Part shown: piece after piece, positions 52,493 through 61,783 of the stretch
How the letters are laid out: every line of letters begins with the position of its first letter
Position numbering within the stretch: position 1 is the stretch's first letter
Assembly: GCA_001028815.1 (NCBI GenBank)
Contig: LDJB01000001.1
Coordinates: 119,297-183,296 of the forward strand
DNA: 64,000 nt
Origin: Peptococcaceae bacterium 1109
GTDB taxonomy: Bacteria > Bacillota > Limnochordia > Darwinibacteriales > Darwinibacteriaceae
Direction of reading: 5' to 3'
Made by a program: the position numbers and the translations under genes
Notes under the pieces: generated by a model
Databases searched by the model: none
Told to the model about the DNA's origin: nothing
The model's input: the letters and a program-made list of their open reading frames with translations, nothing else

Positions 52493-54137
52493 AATCGCCA
52501 TATCCCAGCTTCTCAACCAGACCCAGGTAGGGCTGGTGGAAGACGGGCGTTTAGCAGAGTATTATATCCAGCGAGATGATGAACAGCGGGCCGTAGGCAA
52601 TATTTACAAAGGCCGGGTGGAGAACGTCCTGCCGGGCATGAACGCGGCCTTTGTGGAACTGGGTTCGGGAAGAAACGGTTTCCTGCACGTTGATGACCTG
52701 CCTTGGGCTCGTCCTGGCCAATCCATCAGTGAGGCCCTGCGCAAGGGGCAGCCTCTCATGGTCCAGGTACAAAAGGAACAGGTAGGCACTAAGGGCCCCA
52801 GGATGACGGGGAAGATCACACTCCCCGGCAGGTTCTTGGTCCTCTTGCCCCAAGAGAACCACCTAGGCATTTCCCGGCAGATCTCTGATCCGAACGAACG
52901 GGAGCGCCTCCACGTCATCGCGGAGTCCATCAAGCCCCCAGATATGGGCTTGATTGTCCGCACCGTCGCAGAGGGCTGCGATGGTGACCTCCTCGCTGAA
53001 GATCTCCGCTTCCTCTTAGAGGAGTGGCGGCACATTCAAGAGCGTTCTGAGAGAGTGCAGGCACCTGCTCTGTTGTACCAGAACTCATTGGTCTATCGGG
53101 TTTTGCGAGACTTGGTCACAGACAACGTCTCACAGATCATTGTTGACCGCCCAGAGCTGTACGATATCGTGGTGGAGGGACTGTCCAGCCTTTCCAAACA
53201 GCCAACGGTCCAGGTAGAGCTCTATGAGGGGAAAGTTAGCCTTTTCGAGCACCTTGGGTTGGCCAAGCAGCTGGAGATGGCTCAGAACAAGCGGGTCTGG
53301 CTGGACTGTGGCGGGTATCTAATTATCGACGAAACCGAGGCTCTGGTCAGCATTGACGTGAATACTGGTAAGTATGTGGGCGTAGGAGACTTGCGGGAAA
53401 CTTTCCTCAAGACCAACCTCCAGGCGGCAGAAGAGATTGCCTGGCAGCTTCGGTTGCGTAACATCGGTGGAATTATCATTATAGATTTTATCGATATGGA
53501 CGACAATGGGGCCCGGAACCAAGTCTTAGCTCGTCTGGAAGAGGCCCTAGCCCGGGACAAGACCAAGACCCATGTCTTGGGTTTCACCAGTTTGGGTTTG
53601 GTAGAGATGACCCGGAAAAAGACAAAGCGCATTCTCTCTGAGGTGCTTCAATCACCTTGCCCTCTCTGCGAAGGGACGGGGAGGGTGCAGTCGGAAGACA
53701 CCGTTGCTGCAAGGATCGTGAGCCGCATCTTCTCCTTAGCAGCAGAGCCTGAGGTGGAGTCCATTCTGGTAAAGTGCGATCCTGCCATTGCCGCGCACCT
53801 CATCGGCCCCTCCGCCTCGAACCTTGAGGAGTTGGAATCAGCCACCGGCAAGGAAATCTACGTTAGAGGCACGCCCAGCTTGTCTTGGGAGGATTTCCAG
53901 GTGATATCAGGCAGCAGGGAGCGTATTGCAGCCCAAGCCCACCCAGTAGCGGTGGGGGACCGGGTGGCTGCCAAGATTGAGCAGGTGCATGTGAGCAACC
54001 CCCAAAGCGGCATCGCCCGGGTGGATGGGTTTGTCATAGACTGCCAGCAGGGAGCGCAATATGTGGGGAGGATGGTCACTCTAGAGATCCTCGAGGTGTT
54101 CAAGACCTACGCCACCGCTCGCATAATTAAAGTTTGA
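52482..54137 (+). CDS. rng: Ribonuclease E/G family protein
   Basis: IYKGRVENVLPGMNAAFVELGSGRNGFLHVDDL, SIDVNTGKYVG, GGIIIIDFIDM, CPLCEGTGRVQS. Confidence 0.96.
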   Translation: METRIAISQLLNQTQVGLVEDGRLAEYYIQRDDEQRAVGNIYKGRVENVLPGMNAAFVELGSGRNGFLHVDDLPWARPGQSISEALRKGQPLMVQVQKEQVGTKGPRMTGKITLPGRFLVLLPQENHLGISRQISDPNERERLHVIAESIKPPDMGLIVRTVAEGCDGDLLAEDLRFLLEEWRHIQERSERVQAPALLYQNSLVYRVLRDLVTDNVSQIIVDRPELYDIVVEGLSSLSKQPTVQVELYEGKVSLFEHLGLAKQLEMAQNKRVWLDCGGYLIIDETEALVSIDVNTGKYVGVGDLRETFLKTNLQAAEEIAWQLRLRNIGGIIIIDFIDMDDNGARNQVLARLEEALARDKTKTHVLGFTSLGLVEMTRKKTKRILSEVLQSPCPLCEGTGRVQSEDTVAARIVSRIFSLAAEPEVESILVKCDPAIAAHLIGPSASNLEELESATGKEIYVRGTPSLSWEDFQVISGSRERIAAQAHPVAVGDRVAAKIEQVHVSNPQSGIARVDGFVIDCQQGAQYVGRMVTLEILEVFKTYATARIIKV

Positions 54138-54159
54138 CAGGGTCAATGGGTGATGCTAG

Positions 54160-54300
54160 AATTAGTGTTGTAAGTTCGCGCCTTGGCGCGGGCTGAAACC
54201 GCTCAAGCCGGGTTTCTGAGGTGGACAGGTGTTGGTTCACACCTGAAACAGGTAGATTACCTGTACCTGGGGTTGGCGAGTCTGAATAAGGAGGTGGACC
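54160..54300 (+). ncRNA. Candidate ribosomal protein L21 leader
   Basis: Structured leader before rplU with nested repeats (CGCGCCTTGGCGCG, AGGTGTTGGTTCACACCT, CAGGTAGATTACCTG). Confidence 0.6.
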
Positions 54301-54302
54301 AA

Positions 54303-54614
54303 GTGTACGCAGTTGTGGAGACAGGCGGCAAGCAATACCGGGTGGCTGAGGGTGATACCATCTTCGTAGAAAAGCTTGCTGTTGACGAAGGTCAAGAAGT
54401 GGTTTTAGACCGCGTCTTGCTGGTGAACAAGGATGGCGAAACGAAAGTAGGCGCTCCTTATGTTGAAGGGGCCAAGGTCGTGGCGCAAGCTGTAAAGCAG
54501 GGCAAGGGCCGCAAGATCATCGTCTTCAAGTACAAGCCGAAGAAGAACTACCGCAAAAAGCAAGGCCATCGTCAGCCCTATACTATGCTGGAGATTAAGG
54601 CGATTCAGGCCTAA
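54303..54614 (+). CDS. rplU: 50S ribosomal protein L21
   Basis: [25 protein letters not shown]...[25 protein letters not shown] after AAGGAGGTGG. Confidence 0.97.
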   Translation: MYAVVETGGKQYRVAEGDTIFVEKLAVDEGQEVVLDRVLLVNKDGETKVGAPYVEGAKVVAQAVKQGKGRKIIVFKYKPKKNYRKKQGHRQPYTMLEIKAIQA

Positions 54615-54620
54615 CTGGTT

Positions 54621-54953
54621 ATGACTAAAGTTCGGTTTTTCCTGTCAGCACAGGGAATTCACGGTTTTGAGATTAAGGACCACAGCGGTTATGCAGATCA
54701 CGGGCAGGATATTGTCTGTGCAGCCATTTCCGCCCTTGGTCAAACAGCAGTGATTGGACTAACAGAAGTTCTGGGCATGGATTGCAGTGTGGATATCCGA
54801 GATGCATACCTAGCATGTTACCTTCCTAAGGAGATGGCCCCTGCAGTATGGGAACACAGCCAAACCCTTCTTCAGACTTTGTATAGGGGGCTCACTGCGA
54901 TTCAAGCCGAATACCCAGATTATCTTAGAATTAGGGAGGTGGAGCAGCGGTGA
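54621..54953 (+). CDS. prp: Ribosomal-processing cysteine protease Prp
   Basis: [25 protein letters not shown]; between rplU and rpmA. Confidence 0.94.
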   Translation: MTKVRFFLSAQGIHGFEIKDHSGYADHGQDIVCAAISALGQTAVIGLTEVLGMDCSVDIRDAYLACYLPKEMAPAVWEHSQTLLQTLYRGLTAIQAEYPDYLRIREVEQR

Positions 54954-55234
54954 GAATGAATCTGCAGTTGTTTGCTACTAAAAAGGGTGGCGGCAGCACC
55001 AAGAACGGACGAGATTCAATTGCCAAGCGGCTTGGCGTGAAGCGCCACGATGGGCAATATGTTACCGCCGGCAGTATTCTGGTGAGACAGCGCGGCACAA
55101 AGATTAAGCCAGGCGTTAACGTGGGAATTGGCAGTGATGATACCCTCTTCGCTCTCACTGACGGCTACGTTGCGTTCCAGCGTAAGGGTAAGAATGCTAA
55201 ACAAGTAAGCGTTCTGACAGAAGTGACCGCTTAG
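54950..55234 (+). CDS. rpmA: 50S ribosomal protein L27 with Prp-cleavable N-terminal extension
   Basis: [50 protein letters not shown]. Confidence 0.97.
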   Translation: MRMNLQLFATKKGGGSTKNGRDSIAKRLGVKRHDGQYVTAGSILVRQRGTKIKPGVNVGIGSDDTLFALTDGYVAFQRKGKNAKQVSVLTEVTA

Positions 55235-55246
55235 TTTGCTCGTAAG

Positions 55247-55281
55247 AATCCCTTTTGTGCTTTTGTGCAAAAGGGATTTTT
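55247..55281 (+). terminator. AATCCCTTTTG...CAAAAGGGATT-TTT terminator
   Basis: Perfect 11-bp stem plus T run after rpmA. Confidence 0.85.
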
Positions 55282-55298
55282 GTCCATTTATCAGTTAA

Positions 55299-56612
<1,314 letters not shown>

Positions 56613-56622
56613 GGTACAGAGC

Positions 56623-56913
56623 ATGCTGAACAGCAAGCAGAGAGCGTATCTACGCTCCTTGGGAAATGAACTTGAGCCCGTTTTCCAGATCGGGAAAGGC
56701 GGGCTCAGCGAGGAGATCTTGGATCAACTTGATCTTGTATTGGAGGCGCGGGAGCTGATCAAGGTCCGTGTTCTCAAGAACTGCCTTGAGGACGAGGATG
56801 ACTTGGCTGATGAGATCAGCGAGGCCCTCGATTGCGATGTAGTGCAGCGCATCGGGCGGGTGTTCCTCTTGTATCGGCCATCCCTGGAAAATCCCCAGAT
56901 CGTACTGCCGTAG
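56623..56913 (+). CDS. yhbY: CRM-domain RNA-binding protein YhbY
   Basis: LNSKQRAYLRSLGNELEPVFQIGKGGLSEEILDQLDLVLEARELIKVRVL. Confidence 0.93.
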   Translation: MLNSKQRAYLRSLGNELEPVFQIGKGGLSEEILDQLDLVLEARELIKVRVLKNCLEDEDDLADEISEALDCDVVQRIGRVFLLYRPSLENPQIVLP

Positions 56914-56928
56914 GGGGTGCCTTGTGGT

Positions 56929-57555
56929 ATGACACAGGTCCTGCGCAAATTCGGCGTCATGGGCGGCACGTTCGACCCAGTCCACTACGGCCACCTAGTT
57001 ACCGCTGAGGCTGCTAGACGAGAGTTCGGACTAGAGCGAGTAGTCTTTCTTCCCTCAGGTGCGCCGCCTCACAAGGATCCAACTGGAGTAACGGACGCAG
57101 AGCACCGCTACATGATGACTGTGCTTGCCACTTTGAGTAACCCGCACTTTGATGTGTCTCGGGTGGATATCGACAGGGAAGGGGTCACCTACACAGTAGA
57201 TAGCCTGCGTATCCTCAGAGAGATCTATGGTGAGTCCACAGAACTGTACTTCATTACCGGTGCCGATGCCATCCTGGAGATCGTGAGCTGGAAAGATCCG
57301 GAGAAACTCCTGGAACTGGCTCATTTTATCGGGGCGACGCGGCCAGGGTTTTCACTGGATCGTGTTCCCCAATCCACACAAGAGTGGCTCAGCCACCATC
57401 CTGAACGGGTGCACATGATTAAAGTCCCGGCTCTGGCCATTTCGTCCACGGACATCCGGGAACGGGTGCGAACGGGTAACTCCATCCGGTACCTAGTGCC
57501 CGAACCAGTGGAGCACTATATTAGGCGACACAACTTGTACAAGCACAATCTGTAA
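56929..57555 (+). CDS. nadD: Nicotinate-nucleotide adenylyltransferase
   Basis: FGVMGGTFDPVHYGHLVTAEAARREFGLERVVFLPSGAPPHK, ISSTDIRERV. Confidence 0.95.
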   Translation: MTQVLRKFGVMGGTFDPVHYGHLVTAEAARREFGLERVVFLPSGAPPHKDPTGVTDAEHRYMMTVLATLSNPHFDVSRVDIDREGVTYTVDSLRILREIYGESTELYFITGADAILEIVSWKDPEKLLELAHFIGATRPGFSLDRVPQSTQEWLSHHPERVHMIKVPALAISSTDIRERVRTGNSIRYLVPEPVEHYIRRHNLYKHNL

Positions 57556-57573
57556 GGGCGAGGGGGTGATAAG

Positions 57574-58836
57574 GTGCTTTCACCAGAGGAAATTGAACAG
57601 CGTAAAGCAGAACTTGAGGCAAGGCGTGAGCTGAAGCGCAAGTATAGGCGCAGGCAGGCGATCATCTACACCGTTGCAGTCATCTTTGGACTGATTCTGA
57701 TGATGGTTGTGGCCCGCTACAGCTATAGGCAAGCGGTAGGCGGTGGTACGAGCAATTCCAGTGTTGGGAACGACCGGCTTCATATCCTTGTTCTGGGAAC
57801 AGACAACTTCGCAGGATCGGGTACCCGGGCTGATACCATTCTTGTCGCCTCAGTGGATTCTCGCACCGGTGATGTTGGGATGCTATCTATCCCCCGGGAT
57901 ACTCGGGTGTGGCTTCGCCCCCAAAACCGCTGGGATCGGGTGAATGCGGCCTATGCTTACGGCGGGCCTGAACTGGTCATGGATGCCGTATCCCACCTCT
58001 TAAATGTGCCCATCTCCTACTATGTGCAGACTGATTTCGAAGGGTTCAGCAAGATAGTAGATATTCTTGGCGGTATTGAGATGGTTGTGGAGCGTGAGAT
58101 GATCTACGAAGACAAGGCCCAGAATCTCTACATCCATCTCACCCCAGGCAAGCAGGTCCTTGATGGGGAGAAAGCTTTGCAGTACGTTCGCTATCGTGAT
58201 CGCCTAGGTGATATCGCTCTCGTTGATCCCTTCAAAGGGGAGTACGCTGGAAGGGTCGAGCGCCAGCGTAAGTTCCTCTCTGCTGTCGTGGACAAGGTTC
58301 TTAGCCCAGGGGTTATTACACGCCTTCCACAGCTGATCAGTGAAGGCCTGAAGATGGTGAAGACCAACCTGCCCTGGGATGTAGTGCTCAATCTGGCGGT
58401 GAACAGCGGCAAGTTCTCCCCAGACCGCATCACGTCCGCAGTCCTGCCAGGAAACAGTCAGGTGTTAAACGGAGCTTGGTATTGGATTGTGAATGAACAG
58501 AAAGCAGCGCAACTGGTAGATACCATTATCTGGGGCAAGCCTGAGCCCCTTAAGTTGACCGTTCTAAACGGCAATGGCCGCAGTGGCGTAGCTCAGCAGG
58601 TCGCCAATCTGTTGAGGGAAGCCGGTTACGAAGTGGTGTCTCTTGGCAACGCCCAGCATTTTGACTTCCGGGAAACGCAGATAGTCGTCGCAGAACAGGA
58701 CCGCCACCGTGTGGATGAACTGGCTGCCCTTTTGAACGCGGCCATCTTGGTGCAGTCAGGAGATGGGCAGGCGGCAGGCACAGCCACGATTATCGTCGGA
58801 GGTAATTTTAGTTCTCAGAGGAGTGTGGGAATTTGA
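57574..58836 (+). CDS. LytR-CpsA-Psr family protein with C-terminal LytR_C domain
   Basis: LVLGTDNFAGSGTRADTILVASVDSRTGDVGMLSIPRDTRVWL, LDGEKALQYVRYRD, LTVLNGNGRSGVAQQVANLLREAGYEV. Confidence 0.93.
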   Translation: MLSPEEIEQRKAELEARRELKRKYRRRQAIIYTVAVIFGLILMMVVARYSYRQAVGGGTSNSSVGNDRLHILVLGTDNFAGSGTRADTILVASVDSRTGDVGMLSIPRDTRVWLRPQNRWDRVNAAYAYGGPELVMDAVSHLLNVPISYYVQTDFEGFSKIVDILGGIEMVVEREMIYEDKAQNLYIHLTPGKQVLDGEKALQYVRYRDRLGDIALVDPFKGEYAGRVERQRKFLSAVVDKVLSPGVITRLPQLISEGLKMVKTNLPWDVVLNLAVNSGKFSPDRITSAVLPGNSQVLNGAWYWIVNEQKAAQLVDTIIWGKPEPLKLTVLNGNGRSGVAQQVANLLREAGYEVVSLGNAQHFDFRETQIVVAEQDRHRVDELAALLNAAILVQSGDGQAAGTATIIVGGNFSSQRSVGI

Positions 58837-59186
58837 CCATAACCAGCAGCATGCAGGATATCGCTATTGCGGCCGCCCGGGCAGCACTGGATAAGAAGGC
58901 AAATGATGTCTTAGTCCTGAAGGTTTCGCCCCTTACTGCAGAGGCGGATTTCTTCGTGGTCTGCAGTGCTGAAACACAGGTGCAGATCAACACAATCGTC
59001 CGGGAAGTCATCGCACGGCTGGAGGATGCAGGAGTCTCCCTTCTTCGCCATGAGGGGCGGGGAGGCAACAGTTGGGTCCTGCTGGACTACGGTGGAGTTG
59101 TGGTCCACATCTTTGAAGAAGCAGATCGCGCATACTATAACCTGGAAAAGCTCTGGGCAGATGCGGAACGTGTGCCAGTGTCATGA
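58833..59186 (+). CDS. rsfS: Ribosomal silencing factor RsfS
   Basis: ADFFVVCSAETQVQINTIVREV, GNSWVLLDYGGVVVHIFEEADRAYYNLEKLW. Confidence 0.95.
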   Translation: MTITSSMQDIAIAAARAALDKKANDVLVLKVSPLTAEADFFVVCSAETQVQINTIVREVIARLEDAGVSLLRHEGRGGNSWVLLDYGGVVVHIFEEADRAYYNLEKLWADAERVPVS

Positions 59187-59938
59187 ACGCGGCCTACACC
59201 CATTTAGCCCAGTTTTATGATCGCCTGATGGACGAGGATACTCAGGCTTGGGCTGAGTACTTGCTCACCTTGGCCTCCCAACAAGGCCTAGAGCCCAGTA
59301 GGGCCTTGGATCTGGGATGCGGAACAGGCAGTATAAGCTTGGCCCTGGCGCAGCGGGGCCTGGAAGTGGTCGGGATCGATCTTTCACCGGCCATGATCGC
59401 CCATGCTGAGGAGAAAGCCAACCAGTTGGGGTGCTCGGTCCAGTTCCTCGTTCAGGATATGCGAAGGCTTGAACTTCCGCACCAAAGCTGGGAATTGGTG
59501 GTGGCAGCTTGTGATGCCTTGAACTACCTCACCACCGCCGAGGATTTTCGAAAGGCCCTGGAAGGCGTCTATCGCCACCTCTGCCCTGGGGGTTTGTTTT
59601 TGTTTGATCTCAACTCTGACGTTAAGCTCAAAGAGGTGTACGGCAGCAACTCCTACGCTGACTTGCATGATGATTTCGCCTATTTCTGGGACAACCAGTT
59701 CTGCGATGAGGAACAGCTTTGTACCATGCAACTGACGTTCTTTGTGCCCGGCCCTGAAGGCGCCTACCTGAGGGTACAGGAACAGCATGTGCAAAGGCTG
59801 TGGTTGCCTCAGGAAGTGGAGGCATTCTTAACGGAAGCTGGCTTTGAGCTTGTGGGATGGTATGAGTTTCTCACTTTCAGTTCACCTTCAGAAGATACCC
59901 ATCGCTGGCAGTTTGCCGCGAGAAAAGCACTTCGGTGA
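59183..59938 (+). CDS. Class I SAM-dependent methyltransferase
   Basis: ALDLGCGTGSISLALAQRGLEVVGIDLSPAMIAHAEEKA. Confidence 0.9.
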   Translation: MNAAYTHLAQFYDRLMDEDTQAWAEYLLTLASQQGLEPSRALDLGCGTGSISLALAQRGLEVVGIDLSPAMIAHAEEKANQLGCSVQFLVQDMRRLELPHQSWELVVAACDALNYLTTAEDFRKALEGVYRHLCPGGLFLFDLNSDVKLKEVYGSNSYADLHDDFAYFWDNQFCDEEQLCTMQLTFFVPGPEGAYLRVQEQHVQRLWLPQEVEAFLTEAGFELVGWYEFLTFSSPSEDTHRWQFAARKALR

Positions 59939-59951
59939 CGAAGTGCTTTTC
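59922..59951. terminator. Bidirectional hairpin AAAAGCACTTCG-GTGA-CGAAGTGCTTTT between convergent genes
   Basis: Perfect 12-bp stem with A/T tails on both strands. Confidence 0.85.
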
Positions 59952-59971
59952 CGGTAGTATGCCCCCTTTGC

Positions 59972-60214
59972 TCATAGTTGAGGCTTCAGCATGCCTTGCT
60001 GACGGAGGAGCTCTTGTTCAGCTGCGGCAATCATGCGCCTCACCATATGTCCTCCCACAGCTCCACATTCTCTCGAAGTGATATTTCCCCAATAACCAGT
60101 CTTGTACTCGGGGTTGATGCCCAGTTCTGCGGCAACTTCATATTTGAATTGGTTCAACGCCTGATAGGCTTGTGGAATTACCTGTTGATTGCTGCGGCTT
60201 GATCCAAGCGCCAT
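59972..60214 (-). CDS. Alpha/beta-type small acid-soluble spore protein
   Basis: ALNQFKYEVAAELGINPEYKTGYWGNITSRECGAVGGHMVRRMIAAAEQEL. Confidence 0.95.
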   Translation of the reverse strand: MALGSSRSNQQVIPQAYQALNQFKYEVAAELGINPEYKTGYWGNITSRECGAVGGHMVRRMIAAAEQELLRQQGMLKPQL

Positions 60215-60351
60215 AAGTTAATCCCCCCAATAAGTTTTGTTGTTAGTGTTTCCGTTTATCTGCAATTTAATCTGTAACTCTCCCCTAGCCCTGGTGGTAA
60301 GACTCACCAGGGTGGACCTATGCTTCAAGAAAAATGAGTGCAGGAAAAAGC

Positions 60352-60384
60352 CGAGCGCCGTTGAATAGTATCAAATGGCGCTCG
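60352..60384 (+). promoter_or_regulatory. Inverted repeat CGAGCGCC/GGCGCTCG upstream of rnfC, followed by an AT-rich tail
   Basis: Perfect 8-bp arms, 17-nt loop, then TGATATTTTTCT. Confidence 0.45.
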
Positions 60385-60424
60385 TGATATTTTTCTCGAT
60401 TGTACAGCTAGACCTCGTGAAAGG

Positions 60425-61771
60425 GTGAGTTTTTTGATAGCCAAGACATTCCCCCGCGGTGGAGCCGAGATTCCGCACCGCAAGGAGGCAACGGAAGAAA
60501 AGCCAATCGTAACCCTTGCGCCCCCCGCGCAGGTGGTCATTCCTCTGCGGCAGCATATCGGCGCGCCGTGTGAGCCCGTAGTCAGTGTAGGTGACTACGT
60601 CAAGATGGGTCAGATTGTCGGTGACAGCCAGCAGTTTGTCAGTGCGCCGGTGCACGCCAGTGTTTCAGGGAAAGTGACGGCCATTGAGGAGCGGGTTCTG
60701 CTTAATGGGACTAAGTGCTTGGCCGTTGTTATCGAGAACGATGGCAAGGATGAAGAGTACACCATGCCAACCCGTCCTGTTGAAAAGATGTCGGCCGAAG
60801 CCATACGGGAAACAGTGCGCAACGCTGGCATCGTGGGCATGGGTGGGGCCGGCTTTCCAACCCATATCAAGCTCAATCCACCCAAGGCCGTGGACACAGT
60901 CATCATCAATGGTGCTGAGTGTGAGCCATACCTCACATGCGACCACCGCCTGATGGTGGAACGCACCGAAGAGCTCGTGCGCGGCACCAAGGCCATTATG
61001 AAGGCCGCAGGTGCACAGCACGGGATTATAGCTATTGAGGCAAACAAGCCCGACGCGATCGCTGCAGTGGAGGAAGCTATTCAGGACGAACAGGGGTTGT
61101 CTGTTTCGGTCCTGCAGGTGCGCTATCCCCAGGGGGCAGAAAAGCAGCTGATCAAAGCTGTGGTGAACCGGGAAGTTCCATCGGGGAAGCTCCCCGCAGA
61201 AGTGGGTTGTATCGTAAGCAACGTCCACACGGCAATATCTATCGATGCAGCGCTCACCTACGGTAAGACCTCGTATGAGCGGGTTGTTACTGTGAGTGGC
61301 GGTGCAGTTGTGGATCCACGCAATATCTTGGTGCGCATTGGCACGCCCTTAAAGGAGCTCATGGCCTTCTGCGGCGGGACATTAGGTGAACCGGCAGCCC
61401 TCGTAGGCGGCGGCCCCATGACAGGCCCTCCCGTGGAGTCGCTGGATGCCCCAGTGGTTAAGAATCTATCAGGTATCTTGGCTCTTACCCAGGAAGAAGC
61501 TGGCTTTGATGAAAACCGCCCCTGCATTCGCTGCGCCCGCTGTGTGAACGCGTGTCCCATGGGCCTTTTGCCTCTTTCGCTAGGCGATTTATCGAACCAT
61601 GACCGGTTTGCTGAAGCCGCACAAATCGGTTTAATGGACTGCATCGAATGCAGTCTGTGTTCCTTCGTCTGTCCTTCCAAGCGGGCTTTGGTTACTTGGA
61701 TTAAGAAGGGGAAAGCTGGTTGGACAGCACAGCGCCGCGCTGCTTCGGCGACTGGAGAAAAAGCGGTTTAG
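60425..61771 (+). CDS. rnfC: Rnf electron transport complex subunit C
   Basis: FPRGGAEIPHRKEATEEKPIV, GMGGAGFPTHIKL, CIRCARCVNACPMGLLP and CIECSLCSFVCPSKRALV. Confidence 0.95.
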   Translation: MSFLIAKTFPRGGAEIPHRKEATEEKPIVTLAPPAQVVIPLRQHIGAPCEPVVSVGDYVKMGQIVGDSQQFVSAPVHASVSGKVTAIEERVLLNGTKCLAVVIENDGKDEEYTMPTRPVEKMSAEAIRETVRNAGIVGMGGAGFPTHIKLNPPKAVDTVIINGAECEPYLTCDHRLMVERTEELVRGTKAIMKAAGAQHGIIAIEANKPDAIAAVEEAIQDEQGLSVSVLQVRYPQGAEKQLIKAVVNREVPSGKLPAEVGCIVSNVHTAISIDAALTYGKTSYERVVTVSGGAVVDPRNILVRIGTPLKELMAFCGGTLGEPAALVGGGPMTGPPVESLDAPVVKNLSGILALTQEEAGFDENRPCIRCARCVNACPMGLLPLSLGDLSNHDRFAEAAQIGLMDCIECSLCSFVCPSKRALVTWIKKGKAGWTAQRRAASATGEKAV

Positions 61772-61783
61772 GGAGTGATGAAC

